A stretch of DNA of 64,000 nt from Paraburkholderia hiiakae. GTDB lineage: Bacteria > Pseudomonadota > Gammaproteobacteria > Burkholderiales > Burkholderiaceae. Each line of letters starts with the position of its first letter. The first letter of the stretch is position 1. Positions 44,616 through 53,792 of this stretch are shown here, piece by piece. A program made the position numbers and the translations under genes. Below the pieces are notes generated by a model, which was given only the letters and a program-made list of their open reading frames with translations, was not told the origin of the DNA and made no database searches. The stretch is taken from assembly GCF_904848665.1 (NCBI RefSeq), contig NZ_CAJHCQ010000026.1, positions 51,751 through 115,750 on the forward strand, in the 5' to 3' direction.

Positions 44616-45473
44616 ATGAAACCAACCCGCAATCTGGGCCGGCTGCTCGCGGCCGCACTCGTAGCAGGCAGCACGGCAATGGCCGCGGCGCCCGCGCTCG
44701 CCGACGCTTCGTATGGCGATTGCCCGATCACCGGCGCGAAAGGCACGGATAAGATCAAACCCGCGATTCCCGGCCAGCTCACGGTGGAAATCAACCTGCC
44801 GGCCGTGGGTGACTTCAACGGTGACACGCCCGACACGATCAAGGACGGCTTCGAGTTCTGCATGGCCGCGAACATTGCGCATCGCCTGGGCCTCGACAAA
44901 CTCAAGCTCGTCAATGTGACGTTCGACTCGATTGTGGCAGGGCAAACCAAAGATTACGACATCGCGCTCGCGCAAGTCTCGGTGACGGAGCCGCGCAAGA
45001 AAGTCGTCGACTTTTCAGTGCCGTATCAGCAATCGGACTTCGGCGTGGCGTCGCGCAAGAAGGACCCCGTCACCGAGCAGTCGATCAAAACCAGCCGCAT
45101 TGGCGTGCAGGCCGGCACGACGCTCGTGCAGTTCGTGCCCGAGAAGATCAAGGCGACCGATGTGCAGGTGTTCCCCGATACGTCGTCGATGTTCACCGCG
45201 CTCGTGGCGGGCAAAGTGGACGCGGTGCTGACCGACACGACAATCGTGCTCGGCCAGGTCGCCAACGCTCACGGCAAGCTCGACATCGTCGGGCAGTATG
45301 TGTCAGGGCAGGAAACGGCCGGCGTGTATCCGAAAGGCTCGGCGAACAAGGCGACGATCGACAAGGTCATGACCGATCTGAAGAACGACGGCACGCTCAA
45401 GAAGCTCGAAGCCGCCTATCTCGTGCCGCAATGGGGCCGCTCGCCCGCATCGGTGGCTTTCTGGAAACCCTGA
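44616..45473 (+). CDS. Amino-acid ABC transporter substrate-binding protein
   Basis: 285 residues. A signal peptide ends at ALADA; the SBP_bac_3 fold follows with EFCMAANIAHRLGLDKLKLVNV, DIALAQVSVTEPRKKVVDFSVPYQQS and IGVQAGTTLVQFV ... VAGKVDAVLTDTTI. Two Cys near residues 36 and 82 may form a disulfide. It delivers a polar amino acid to the permease encoded 29 bases downstream. The ligand is unknown; the context suggests D-amino acids or amino-acid amides. Confidence 0.9.
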   Translation: MKPTRNLGRLLAAALVAGSTAMAAAPALADASYGDCPITGAKGTDKIKPAIPGQLTVEINLPAVGDFNGDTPDTIKDGFEFCMAANIAHRLGLDKLKLVNVTFDSIVAGQTKDYDIALAQVSVTEPRKKVVDFSVPYQQSDFGVASRKKDPVTEQSIKTSRIGVQAGTTLVQFVPEKIKATDVQVFPDTSSMFTALVAGKVDAVLTDTTIVLGQVANAHGKLDIVGQYVSGQETAGVYPKGSANKATIDKVMTDLKNDGTLKKLEAAYLVPQWGRSPASVAFWKP

Positions 45474-45502
45474 GAACCCTGACCGACCGACGGGACGCCG
45501 AC

Positions 45503-46612
45503 ATGGACGCTACCGAATCCACCTTCTCGCGTGATCGCGCGCGGTCCTGGCATGCGATGCACCGGCTGCGCGTGTATCGCGGCCGGGGCTGGCTCGCGTT
45601 CGCCGTGGCCGTGCTGGTGTTCGTGCTCGTTGCGCTGACCGCGCATCACGTTACGCTCGTCGCGGTGGCCGCGGGCTGGAAGCCGCTTGCGGTCATCGCA
45701 GGCGCGGCGCTGGCGTGCGGCGTCGCGTTCGCTTTCGGATGCAAGGCGATTCAAGGCGTGTTGCTGTCGATACGCGCCGGCCGCAGCAGCGATATTTACG
45801 CTGCGCGCACGTGCGGCGCCGAAGCTTCCGATGCGTCGTGGCAGTCGTTTGCGTATTCCGCCGCGCTGGCCGGGGCCTGTGCGTTCGCGTGGCTGCTCGT
45901 GGCCAACGACGCCGCGGTGAGCCGCACGTTTTTCGATGTCAGTCTCATCGTGCGATCGTCGAAGGCCATTCTGCTCGCGTTCGTGACGAACCTCGAAATC
46001 TTCGCGGTCTCGGCGGTGTGCATTCTCGTATGGGCGCTTGCCATCGCCATCGCGCGGACCTTGCCGGGCCGCGCTGGCAGGCCGATCCGCGCACTCGCCA
46101 TCGCCTATTGCGACCTGTTTCGCGGGCTGCCCGTCATCATCAACATCTATCTGATCGGCTTTGGCCTGCCGCTCACCGACTTGCCGGTGCTGCGCGATCT
46201 TTCTTCGAATACGTATGCCATTCTCGCTCTCACGCTCACGTATGGCGCGTATACCGCCGAGATTTATCGCGCGGGCATCGAATCGGTGCATCCCAGCCAG
46301 ATTTCGGCGGCGCGCTCGCTGGGGCTGTCGTATCTGAAGACGCTGCGCTTCGTGACCGTGCCGCTCGCCGTGCGCGGCATCGTGCCCCCGCTGCTGAACA
46401 ACATGATCAGCCTGCAAAAGGACACCGCGCTCGTCGCGATCATCGGCACCATCGACGCCTTCAATCAGTCGAAGATCATCGCGAGCAACTATTTCAATCT
46501 TTCGGCCGTGACGACGGTGGCGATCATCTTCGTGCTCGCCACGATTCCGCAGGCGCGTTTCGTCGATCGGTTGATCGAGCGCGACCGCCGCCGCATGCGC
46601 GCGGGCCGCTGA
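45503..46612 (+). CDS. Amino-acid ABC transporter permease
   Basis: 369 residues from ATG 45503. The C-terminal ~200 residues are the permease domain with the EAA loop HPSQISAARSLGLSYLKTLRFVTVPLAVRGIVPPLLNN. The N-terminal ~160 residues add two or three hydrophobic spans and a cytoplasmic linker, an extension longer than in the usual ~220-residue HisM/GlnP type. Only one permease gene is present, so it should act as a homodimer. It sits between the binding-protein and ATPase genes. Confidence 0.88.
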   Translation: MDATESTFSRDRARSWHAMHRLRVYRGRGWLAFAVAVLVFVLVALTAHHVTLVAVAAGWKPLAVIAGAALACGVAFAFGCKAIQGVLLSIRAGRSSDIYAARTCGAEASDASWQSFAYSAALAGACAFAWLLVANDAAVSRTFFDVSLIVRSSKAILLAFVTNLEIFAVSAVCILVWALAIAIARTLPGRAGRPIRALAIAYCDLFRGLPVIINIYLIGFGLPLTDLPVLRDLSSNTYAILALTLTYGAYTAEIYRAGIESVHPSQISAARSLGLSYLKTLRFVTVPLAVRGIVPPLLNNMISLQKDTALVAIIGTIDAFNQSKIIASNYFNLSAVTTVAIIFVLATIPQARFVDRLIERDRRRMRAGR

Positions 46613-46621
46613 GGGGACGCC

Positions 46622-47365
46622 ATGAAGCTGATCGAAATCGACAACGTCAAGAAGCGCTATGGCGCGACCGAAGTGCTTGCGGGCCTTTCGCTCGACGTCG
46701 ACGCGCACCAGGTCGTCTGTCTGATCGGCCCTTCGGGTTGCGGCAAGTCCACGCTGCTGCGCTGTATCAACCAGCTCGAGACCATCGACGGCGGCCAGAT
46801 CCGCTTGCATGGCGATCGTGTCGACGGGCGCGGCGTCAATCTCGACATGCTGCGGCGCGAAGTCGGCATCGTGTTTCAGGCGTACAACCTCTTTCCGCAC
46901 ATGAGCGTGCTCGATAACGTCACGCTCGGGCCGATCCAGGTGCTCGGCATGGCGCAGTACGCTGCACGGGAGGCGGGCATGACCTTGCTTGCGCGTATCG
47001 GGCTCGCGCACAAAGCGCAGGAGTTCCCCGACCGTCTTTCCGGCGGGCAGCAGCAGCGCGTCGCGATCGTGCGCGCGCTCATGATGGACCCGACGGTGTT
47101 GCTGCTCGACGAAATCACGTCGGCACTCGACCCGGAGCTCGTTTCCGAGGTGCTCGACATCGTGCGCGACCTGGCGGCCAAAGGCATGACGATGGTGCTC
47201 GCCACGCACGAGATGGGCTTCGCGCGTGAAGTCGCCGACAAGGTGTGCTTTCTGCAGGGTGGCGTAGTCTACGAGTCGGGACCGCCGCGACAGCTATTCG
47301 ACGCGCCCGAGGGTGAGAAAACGCGCGCGTTTTTGCGCAGCATCGTCAGGGCAGGGCGGCTCTGA
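46622..47365 (+). CDS. Amino-acid ABC transporter ATP-binding protein
   Basis: 247 residues starting nine bases after the permease. Walker A is GPSGCGKST (36-44), Q-loop VFQAYNLFPHM, signature LSGGQQQR, Walker B VLLLDEITSALD and the switch His in LATHEMGFAREV. This is the GlnQ/HisP type. It energises the permease in the inner membrane. Confidence 0.94.
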   Translation: MKLIEIDNVKKRYGATEVLAGLSLDVDAHQVVCLIGPSGCGKSTLLRCINQLETIDGGQIRLHGDRVDGRGVNLDMLRREVGIVFQAYNLFPHMSVLDNVTLGPIQVLGMAQYAAREAGMTLLARIGLAHKAQEFPDRLSGGQQQRVAIVRALMMDPTVLLLDEITSALDPELVSEVLDIVRDLAAKGMTMVLATHEMGFAREVADKVCFLQGGVVYESGPPRQLFDAPEGEKTRAFLRSIVRAGRL

Positions 47366-47394
47366 CCCGCCAAAGGCGTCAAAGGAGCAACGCG

Positions 47395-48450
47395 ATGGGA
47401 TGGGGAGCAAGAGAAAGGGGCTTGGTTTGCGGGACGCTGCCGCCCGGACGCCTCAACGCGATCACCGACGTGCCGGGCGTGCGCGTGGGGCACCGCACGC
47501 TGCGGGAAGGCGAAATCAACACGGGCGTGACGGCGATCGTGCCGCACGACGGCAATCTCTATCGGCGCGGGGTGCTTGCCGCATCGCACGTGATCAACGG
47601 CTTCGGCAAGAGCGTGGGGCTCGTGCAGATCGACGAACTGGGCGTGCTCGAAACGCCGGTGCTGCTTACCAATACGTTTTCGGTGGCGGCTTGCGCGGAA
47701 GCGCTGATCCGTGAGGCCGTTGAGGCGAATCCCGATATTGGACGTACCACGGCGACGGTCAATCCTGTCGTCTGCGAATGCAACGATGGCCTCTTGAGCG
47801 ACATTCAGGCGATGGCCGTAACCGAGGCGCACGCGAAAGAAGCGCTGCGCGCGGCGCGCGCGGGGGCGGTCGAAGAAGGCAGCGTTGGAGCGGGCACGGG
47901 CATGGTCTGCTTCGGCTTCAAGGGTGGCATCGGCAGTGCCTCGCGGCAACTCTTGCTGGGCGGGCAAACACGGCACCTCGGGATCATCGCGCTCACGAAC
48001 TTTGGCCGGCCGGGCGATCTCGTGCTGCCGGGCGGTGCGCGCGTGCCGCACCCCGATCACGATCGCGCCACGGGTGACGCGACGGAGAAGGGCTCCGTGA
48101 TCGTGGTGATGGCGACCGACATCGCGCTTGATTATCGCCAGTTGCTGCGCGTGACCCGGCGCTGCGGCGCGGGGCTCGCGCGCCTCGGCGCTTTCTGGGG
48201 GCACGGCAGCGGCGACATCGCACTGGGCTTTTCGACAGCCGTGGAATTCGATCATGACGAGACGCGCGATTTCGTGCCGACGCAGCGGCTCAACGAGGCG
48301 CGCATCGACCTGCTGTTCCAGGCCGCCGCCGAAGCGACCACGGAAGCCGTGCTCAACGCGCTCTTCGCCGCCACGGCATTCGAGGGTCGCGCGGGTCACG
48401 CGCGACCCGCACTCGGGGCGCTGCTCGACGCGCAGGATCGCCATGCCTAG
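47395..48450 (+). CDS. P1 family peptidase (DmpA-like L-aminopeptidase/D-esterase)
   Basis: 351 residues. The DmpA/Ntn-like features are LNAITDVPGVRVGHRTL, VLLTNTFSVAACAEALI, TVNPVVCECNDGLLSDIQ and GAGTGMVCFGFKGGIGSASR. The predicted autocatalytic cleavage is Gly233-Ser234 in EKGSVIVVMATD, generating an N-terminal Ser nucleophile. DmpA cleaves N-terminal amino acids from peptides, and amides or esters of D-Ala, which suits the D-amino-acid transaminase in the same operon. Its stop overlaps the amidase start by eight bases. Confidence 0.92.
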   Translation: MGWGARERGLVCGTLPPGRLNAITDVPGVRVGHRTLREGEINTGVTAIVPHDGNLYRRGVLAASHVINGFGKSVGLVQIDELGVLETPVLLTNTFSVAACAEALIREAVEANPDIGRTTATVNPVVCECNDGLLSDIQAMAVTEAHAKEALRAARAGAVEEGSVGAGTGMVCFGFKGGIGSASRQLLLGGQTRHLGIIALTNFGRPGDLVLPGGARVPHPDHDRATGDATEKGSVIVVMATDIALDYRQLLRVTRRCGAGLARLGAFWGHGSGDIALGFSTAVEFDHDETRDFVPTQRLNEARIDLLFQAAAEATTEAVLNALFAATAFEGRAGHARPALGALLDAQDRHA

Positions 48451-49801
48451 CCTGCACTTCGAATCGCTCATGAGCGTCGCCGCGCGCCTGAAACGCCGCG
48501 AGATCACGTCGACGGCCCTCACGCGCGCGCTGCTCGATCGTATCGCGTCGGTCAATCCCCGTCTCAACGCGTATTTGACCGTCACCGCCGACGAAGCGCT
48601 CGCCGCCGCCCGCGAGGCCGATGCGCAAAGCGCAGCGGGACACTGGCGTGGGCCGTTGCACGGCATCCCGCTCGCGGTGAAAGACAACATCGCCGTGGCG
48701 GGCGTGCGCATGACCGCGGGCGCGGCGCTGCGGCCCGACGCAGTGCCCGCCCACGACGCGGACGTGGTGGCGCGCCTGCGAGCCGCGGGCGCGGTTCTGC
48801 TGGGCAAAACGGCGATGCACGAACTGGCGTACGGCACCACCGGCCTCAACGCGTTTTTCGGCGACACCGTCAATCCCTGGGGGCAACGCCTCGACCCCGG
48901 CGGCTCCAGTAGCGGCTCGGCGGTCGCGGTGGCGGCCGGACTCGCGTTCGCGGCGCTCGGCACGGATACCGCGTGCTCGATTCGCTATCCCGCGCACTGC
49001 TGCGGCGTGACGGGATTCAAACCGACGCAGCATGCCATCAGCACGACGGGCGTCTTGCCACTCGTGCCGTCCCTCGATCACGTGGGATGGTTCACGCGCG
49101 GTATCGGCGACAGCGAAGCGATGTGGCGTGCGCTCGGTGCGCATGCGTCTGCCGACATCAAGCTTCAGCGAGTGCCGCGTATCGGCGTGCTCGCCAGCGG
49201 TTTCGCCGATGCCGAGCCCGACATCGCCCGAACCGTCGAGGACGCGCTCATGAAGCTCGAACGCGCGGGCGCGACGCTCGTCGCGTGTGGAAGCCCCTGG
49301 TGGGCCGAAGCCGACGAACTCACGGACCTGCTTTTTCACGAGGCGTGGCAGACATTGGCCACGCCGTTCGCGGCGCAGCCGGAGTGCTTCAGCGCCGAAT
49401 TGCACACCAAGCTCATGCGCAAGGCGGCCATAGAGCCGGGCGCATGGCGCGACGCGCTGGAACGGCGCGCGCGCTTCATCGAACACATGGAGCGGCTCGC
49501 GGCAGACTTCGACGTGCTGGTGAGCGCCTCGGCGCAAACGCTGCCGGCCTCCCTCGACGCGATTCCGTCCGACTACGATCACCTCGCCTCGCGCAATGCC
49601 GCGCTGTTCAACCTCAGTGGGCAGCCGTCGCTCAGCATGCGCTGCGGTTTCGCGCGCGGGCGCTGGCCCGTGGGCCTGCTCGTCAGCGCAGCGCGCGGTC
49701 GCGATGAACCCCTGCTGGCGGCCGCACGCTGGATCGAAGGGCAGCTCTCGGCGGAATCGGTGCCCGCTAGCGCACGGTCGATCATCGGCACTACCAGGTA
49801 A
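48443..49801 (+). CDS. Amidase signature family enzyme
   Basis: 452 residues from ATG 48443, whose codon overlaps the DmpA stop. The Ser-cisSer-Lys catalytic set is visible: Lys80 in LAVKDNIA, GGSSSGSA around residues 153-160 and Ser179 in TDTACSIRYPA. The usual TDTGGSIRxP is changed to TDTACSIRYP, but the nucleophile Ser is kept. It hydrolyses a linear amide in the cytoplasm; with DmpA and the transaminase, an amino-acid amide or N-acyl substrate is plausible. It converges with the LysR gene at 49829. Confidence 0.9.
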   Translation: MPSLHFESLMSVAARLKRREITSTALTRALLDRIASVNPRLNAYLTVTADEALAAAREADAQSAAGHWRGPLHGIPLAVKDNIAVAGVRMTAGAALRPDAVPAHDADVVARLRAAGAVLLGKTAMHELAYGTTGLNAFFGDTVNPWGQRLDPGGSSSGSAVAVAAGLAFAALGTDTACSIRYPAHCCGVTGFKPTQHAISTTGVLPLVPSLDHVGWFTRGIGDSEAMWRALGAHASADIKLQRVPRIGVLASGFADAEPDIARTVEDALMKLERAGATLVACGSPWWAEADELTDLLFHEAWQTLATPFAAQPECFSAELHTKLMRKAAIEPGAWRDALERRARFIEHMERLAADFDVLVSASAQTLPASLDAIPSDYDHLASRNAALFNLSGQPSLSMRCGFARGRWPVGLLVSAARGRDEPLLAAARWIEGQLSAESVPASARSIIGTTR

Positions 49802-49828
49802 AACAAGGCAATGGCAAAGGCGCTCGCG

Positions 49829-50734
49829 CTAACCCGCCGGAAGCAGTGCCGCCCAGAATTCGTCGACGATCGGCCTGGTTGCCTCGGCATTCCGGTAGAT
49901 GCAGATATCGACGGTAAACCGCCACGCGGGATCATCGCTGGCAGGCGAGAGCGCGCCAGCGGCCAGTTCGTCGCGAATCAGCGATTCGGGTAGCCACGCG
50001 ACGCCCCAGCCCGCTAGCGCCATCGCTTTCAAGCCAACTGCGATGGTGTTCTCGTACATGGCGTTGCGTTCGAACGCGGGCCGCTCACGAAAGAGCTTCG
50101 CGAGCGCGACGCCGAAAAACGAGTCTGGGCCGTAGCTCAGGCAGTCGAGCGGTTCTTGCGCGCCGATGGCGTGATCGAGCAGGCGCTCACGGGTGGGCGA
50201 CGCACAAACAGGGACGACCTGTTCCGTGCCGAGCACGTGTCGAGGGAAACGCGTGTGGTCCAGTAGCATTGGCACGGAATCATGCGCGTAGGTCAGGAGG
50301 AAATCGACCTCGCCTTCGACGAGCGTATTGATGTTGTCTTCGATACCGCCGTGATCTGGACACAGACGCGGATAAAACGCACTGATCTTTGCCGACACCT
50401 CGCACAGCCACGCGGGAAAGAACGTGATGGCGAGCGTGTGCAAGGCGGAGAACGTGAGCGTCGGCCGGACATCGTGCGTGCGCGCATCGAAAAGCCGGCG
50501 TGTGGCGTAGAACGTGCCGATCGTTTCGCGCGCGACCGGGAGAAAAAGACGGCCGTCGCGCGTGAGTTCGGCCGGAAAGCTCACGCGACTCACGAGCGTC
50601 GTGCCCAGCCACTGCTCGAGCTGTTTGATGCGCCGGCTGAAAGTGGACTGGGTGACGCAACGCTCCTGCGCCGAGCGCGAAAAGCTGAGCGTATTGGCGA
50701 GACTGACGAAATCTTCCAGCCATTTCAGTTCCAT
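49829..50734 (-). CDS. LysR family regulator, last gene of the opp operon
   Basis: 301 residues. The DNA-binding domain starts MELKWLEDFVSLANTLSFSRSAQERCVTQSTFSRRIKQLEQWLGTTLVSR. Its start lies 15 bases after the stop of the serine hydrolase, so it is transcribed with the peptide operon and may feed back on it or on the converging transaminase operon. The effector domain is standard (TLTFSALHTLAITFFPAWL ...). Ligand unknown. Confidence 0.9.
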   Translation of the reverse strand: MELKWLEDFVSLANTLSFSRSAQERCVTQSTFSRRIKQLEQWLGTTLVSRVSFPAELTRDGRLFLPVARETIGTFYATRRLFDARTHDVRPTLTFSALHTLAITFFPAWLCEVSAKISAFYPRLCPDHGGIEDNINTLVEGEVDFLLTYAHDSVPMLLDHTRFPRHVLGTEQVVPVCASPTRERLLDHAIGAQEPLDCLSYGPDSFFGVALAKLFRERPAFERNAMYENTIAVGLKAMALAGWGVAWLPESLIRDELAAGALSPASDDPAWRFTVDICIYRNAEATRPIVDEFWAALLPAG

Positions 50735-50749
50735 GCTGCGCGCCTCGTA

Positions 50750-51712
50750 TCAAGGCTCGGTCGAAAGACCGTTGGGGCTCGCCTGGCTGAGCGCCTGGAA
50801 AGCCATCTCCCCGATGCCGGGTAGCACGGTTTCGTTGGCGGAAACGGCTTCGCCTTCGGTGAACACCGCGAGCGTATAGCGTAGGCCCTCGGGCGTCGCC
50901 ACGTGCAGCGCGTCGTGGCGGCGGTAGCTCGCGAGCGGGTCGCGCGTCCAGCCGGTCCAGCCCGCTTTGGACCATGCCGTGACGTTTTCTGGCAGCCGCT
51001 CGGCAAGATAGCCACGCACCTGCGCCCCCGGCGTGGCGGCGAACGCGGCGTCGCGCGGGCGCAGCAGGCGCTCGGCCATGCGCGCGGCGGCTGCGGGATT
51101 CACCATCGCGCCGTCCAGGATGCGCGCGAGCATCGAGGCGGCGGCGTTCGACGTGAGGCGGTTATGGTGGTTCTCACCGCGCCATTTCACGAACTCGGCT
51201 TCGCGGCCATAGCGGTCGTCGTCCATGAGTTTTTGCGTGATGTTGATGCCTGCGAACTCTGGCAGTCCTAACGACGTGAGCCAAACGTTGATGCCGTCGC
51301 GGTCGGCGGCCCACTGCGCCATGGCGTCGGGCGCCAGCTCGATGTCGCCCGTGGTGCGGGTGTAATGGTCGATCAGATAGTTGGTAGCGGTGTTGCTCGA
51401 CCACCGGATCATGTCGCGCATGGCGCGCTCGATCTCCGGCGAACCGCGCAGCGTGCCTTCGGCAAGCGCTGCTTCGATGGCCGCCATGATGAAGATCTTC
51501 ACGACGCTGCAGGGGTAGAACGGCACGTCGCCGCGCCAGGCGTAGCCGCGCCACGCGAGCGGCGCTACGCGGCCGGCGCCGTCGTGAGGATGCACGAGCA
51601 GCGTGAGCGCGAAGTGGTCCGCCGCGAGTCCGGCGCCGGAAAAGCGCTGCACGGCGTCGCGCACGAGGGTTTCACCGAGCGCGTCGAGAGTAGGGGTGCG
51701 TTCGAAGAACAT
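50750..51712 (-). CDS. Serine hydrolase, class A beta-lactamase fold
   Basis: 320 residues. Penicillin-recognising motifs: SxxK as SVVK (69-72) in FYPCSVVKIFIMAA, SxN as SSN (105-107) in MIRWSSNTATNYLID, and KTG-like KAG in TAWSKAGWTGW. No signal peptide is apparent, so it is probably cytoplasmic, unlike resistance beta-lactamases. It lies eight bases after oppF in the same operon. A role as D-aminopeptidase or carboxypeptidase acting on imported peptides fits the context; this is inference. Confidence 0.82.
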   Translation of the reverse strand: MFFERTPTLDALGETLVRDAVQRFSGAGLAADHFALTLLVHPHDGAGRVAPLAWRGYAWRGDVPFYPCSVVKIFIMAAIEAALAEGTLRGSPEIERAMRDMIRWSSNTATNYLIDHYTRTTGDIELAPDAMAQWAADRDGINVWLTSLGLPEFAGINITQKLMDDDRYGREAEFVKWRGENHHNRLTSNAAASMLARILDGAMVNPAAAARMAERLLRPRDAAFAATPGAQVRGYLAERLPENVTAWSKAGWTGWTRDPLASYRRHDALHVATPEGLRYTLAVFTEGEAVSANETVLPGIGEMAFQALSQASPNGLSTEP

Positions 51713-51720
51713 AGGGCGGT

Positions 51721-52797
51721 TCAGGAAGGACGATGCAGATGGACCGGCGCGAGCGCTGCGCCGGTGGAGGAAAGCGGCCGGATGCAGCGGACTTCGTGAA
51801 GCCCACCGTGCTCACTGTGTTCGGCGCCTGCTTCGAGCGCGGGGCGCGCGGCCTTGCAGGCTTCGACAGCCTGCGGGCAGCGCGAAGAGAAGCTGCACCC
51901 CGTGGGCGGATGGAGCGGATCGGGCAACTCGCCCGTCACGCCGGGCGTGCGCTTGCGCCGTTTCGGGTCGGGCAGCGGAATCGCTTCGAGCAGGCCGTGC
52001 GTGTAGGGATGGCGCGGCGCTTCGAAGAGCGCGTCGGCGCGCGCGGATTCGAGCACTTCGCCCAGATACATCACCGTCACGCGGTCGCTGATATGACGCA
52101 CGACGTTCAGGTCGTGCGCCACGAACAGGATCGCGATCCCGAGCTTCGCGCGCAGGTCTTCGAGCAGATTGATGATCTGTGCCTGCACGGAGGCGTCGAG
52201 CGCGGAAACGGGTTCGTCGGCGATCAACAGGCGGGGCTCGACCGCGAGCGCACGCGCAATGCTCACGCGCTGGCGTTGCCCGCCGCTGATCGCGTGCGGC
52301 ATACGGTCTTTCAATTGCGGCGCGAGGCCCACCATGAGCAGCAGTTCGTCCACGCGTTCACGGCGCTCGGCGGCGTTCGCGGCGAGACCGTGCACGAGCA
52401 GCACTTCGTCGAGCATCTGGCCGAGCGTCATGCGCGGATTGAGCGATGCGTATGGGTCTTGAAACACCATCTGGATATTGCGCGCGCGGGCCTTGCGGTC
52501 GCCGCCCGCCGCGAGCGTAAGGCCTTCCCAGCGCAGCTCGCCGGAATCGGGCGATTGCAGCCCCGCGATCGTGCGGCCCAACGTGCTCTTGCCGCAGCCC
52601 GATTCGCCCACCACGCCGAGAATTTCACCGGGCTTCACGGCGAGCGAGACGTTGCGCAGCGCGTGCAGCTTCAGCGGCTTGCGCGCGCTCAGGAGGTCGC
52701 GCGCGGTGCGCGGCTGGCGAAACGTCACGCTGATGTCGCGGCACTCGAGCAAGGGCGCAAGCGCGGCCGCGTTGGACGATGGAACACTCGTGGTCAT
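51721..52797 (-). CDS. Oligopeptide/dipeptide ABC transporter ATP-binding protein (OppF/DppF type)
   Basis: 358 residues from ATG 52797. Walker A GESGCGKST, Q-loop QMVFQDPYASLNP, signature ISGGQRQR, Walker B LLIADEPVSALD and the C-terminal oligopeptide-family region GELPDPLHPPTGCSFSSRCPQAVEAC, whose Cys residues bind an Fe-S cluster in related proteins. It overlaps the oppD-type gene as ATGA and is followed eight bases later by the serine hydrolase gene. Confidence 0.93.
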   Translation of the reverse strand: MTTSVPSSNAAALAPLLECRDISVTFRQPRTARDLLSARKPLKLHALRNVSLAVKPGEILGVVGESGCGKSTLGRTIAGLQSPDSGELRWEGLTLAAGGDRKARARNIQMVFQDPYASLNPRMTLGQMLDEVLLVHGLAANAAERRERVDELLLMVGLAPQLKDRMPHAISGGQRQRVSIARALAVEPRLLIADEPVSALDASVQAQIINLLEDLRAKLGIAILFVAHDLNVVRHISDRVTVMYLGEVLESARADALFEAPRHPYTHGLLEAIPLPDPKRRKRTPGVTGELPDPLHPPTGCSFSSRCPQAVEACKAARPALEAGAEHSEHGGLHEVRCIRPLSSTGAALAPVHLHRPS

Positions 52798-53792
52798 GTG
52801 ATTTCCTCGATGCGGATGCAGGCGCTCGTATGTCCCTGCGCCACGCCCACGAAAGGCGGTTGCGCAGCCGCGCAGGCGGGCACCGCATGTGTGCAGCGCG
52901 GGTGGAACCGGCAGCCGGGTGGCGGCGCGCCGAGATCGGGCGGCGCACCCGCGATGGGTTCGAGGCGCCCGGCGCGCCGTGCATGCGCGGGCAGCGCATT
53001 GAGCAGCGCGCGCGTGTACGGGTGCGAAGGGCGCTCGAAGAGTTCGACGGTCTCGGCGCGCTCGACGATACGGCCCGCGTACATCACGGCCACCTGATCG
53101 CAGGTTTGCGCGACCACGCCCAGATCGTGCGTGACGAGCAGCACGGCCATGCCGGTTTCGTCGCGCAACTGCACGACGAGCTTGAGGATCTGGTCCTGGA
53201 TCGTCACGTCGAGTGCCGTGGTGGGCTCGTCGGCGATCAGGAGTTTGGGGCGGCAGGCCAGCGCGATGGCGATCACCACGCGCTGGCGCATGCCGCCGCT
53301 CAGCGCGTGCGGGTAGTCGTGAATGCGCCGCTCGGGCGCGGTCACGCCCACCGACTTCAGCAGGTCGATGGCCTGTGCGCGTGCCTGGCGCGCGGTGAGC
53401 TTCCAGTGGCGGCGCAGGCCTTCCTCGATCTGTGCGCCCACGCGCATGGTGGGGTTGAGCGCCGTCATCGGGTCCTGGAAGATCATCGCGATCTCGCGGC
53501 CGCGCACGTCGTCGAGCGTGCGCTCCGGCGCGCCCACCAGTTCGCGCCCGCCAAAGCGCAACGACCCCTCTGTGCGCAAGGGCCGCGCGCCGCCGAAGAG
53601 CTGCACGAGCGAGCGGCACGTCACACTCTTGCCGCTGCCCGATTCGCCTACCAGGCCGAATATCTCGCCGGGCCGCACGCTGAAGCTCACGCCGTCCACG
53701 GCGGCGACTGTGCGTTGCGCGTCGCCGAAGCTCACGCGCAGGTCGCGCACCTCCAGCAGCGGTGTTTCGGTCATCGTGGTCTGGGGCGTCAT
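52794..53792 (-). CDS. Oligopeptide/dipeptide ABC transporter ATP-binding protein (OppD/DppD type)
   Basis: 332 residues from ATG 53792; an internal Met at 53774 (MTETPLLEV) is an alternative. Walker A GESGSGKSV, Q-loop MIFQDPMTALNP, signature LSGGMRQR, Walker B LLIADEPTTALD and the C-terminal RFHPRCTHAVPAC segment are typical of OppD. It is joined to the permease gene upstream and the OppF gene downstream by four-base ATGA overlaps. Confidence 0.93.
   Translation of the reverse strand: MTPQTTMTETPLLEVRDLRVSFGDAQRTVAAVDGVSFSVRPGEIFGLVGESGSGKSVTCRSLVQLFGGARPLRTEGSLRFGGRELVGAPERTLDDVRGREIAMIFQDPMTALNPTMRVGAQIEEGLRRHWKLTARQARAQAIDLLKSVGVTAPERRIHDYPHALSGGMRQRVVIAIALACRPKLLIADEPTTALDVTIQDQILKLVVQLRDETGMAVLLVTHDLGVVAQTCDQVAVMYAGRIVERAETVELFERPSHPYTRALLNALPAHARRAGRLEPIAGAPPDLGAPPPGCRFHPRCTHAVPACAAAQPPFVGVAQGHTSACIRIEEIT

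Noticed and set aside
51721..53619. Fusion of the oppF frame with upstream codons into a 632-residue protein
   Set aside because: The extra N-terminal part reads antisense-like Arg/Ala-rich sequence inside the oppD gene; the ATGA overlap gives the true start at 52797.
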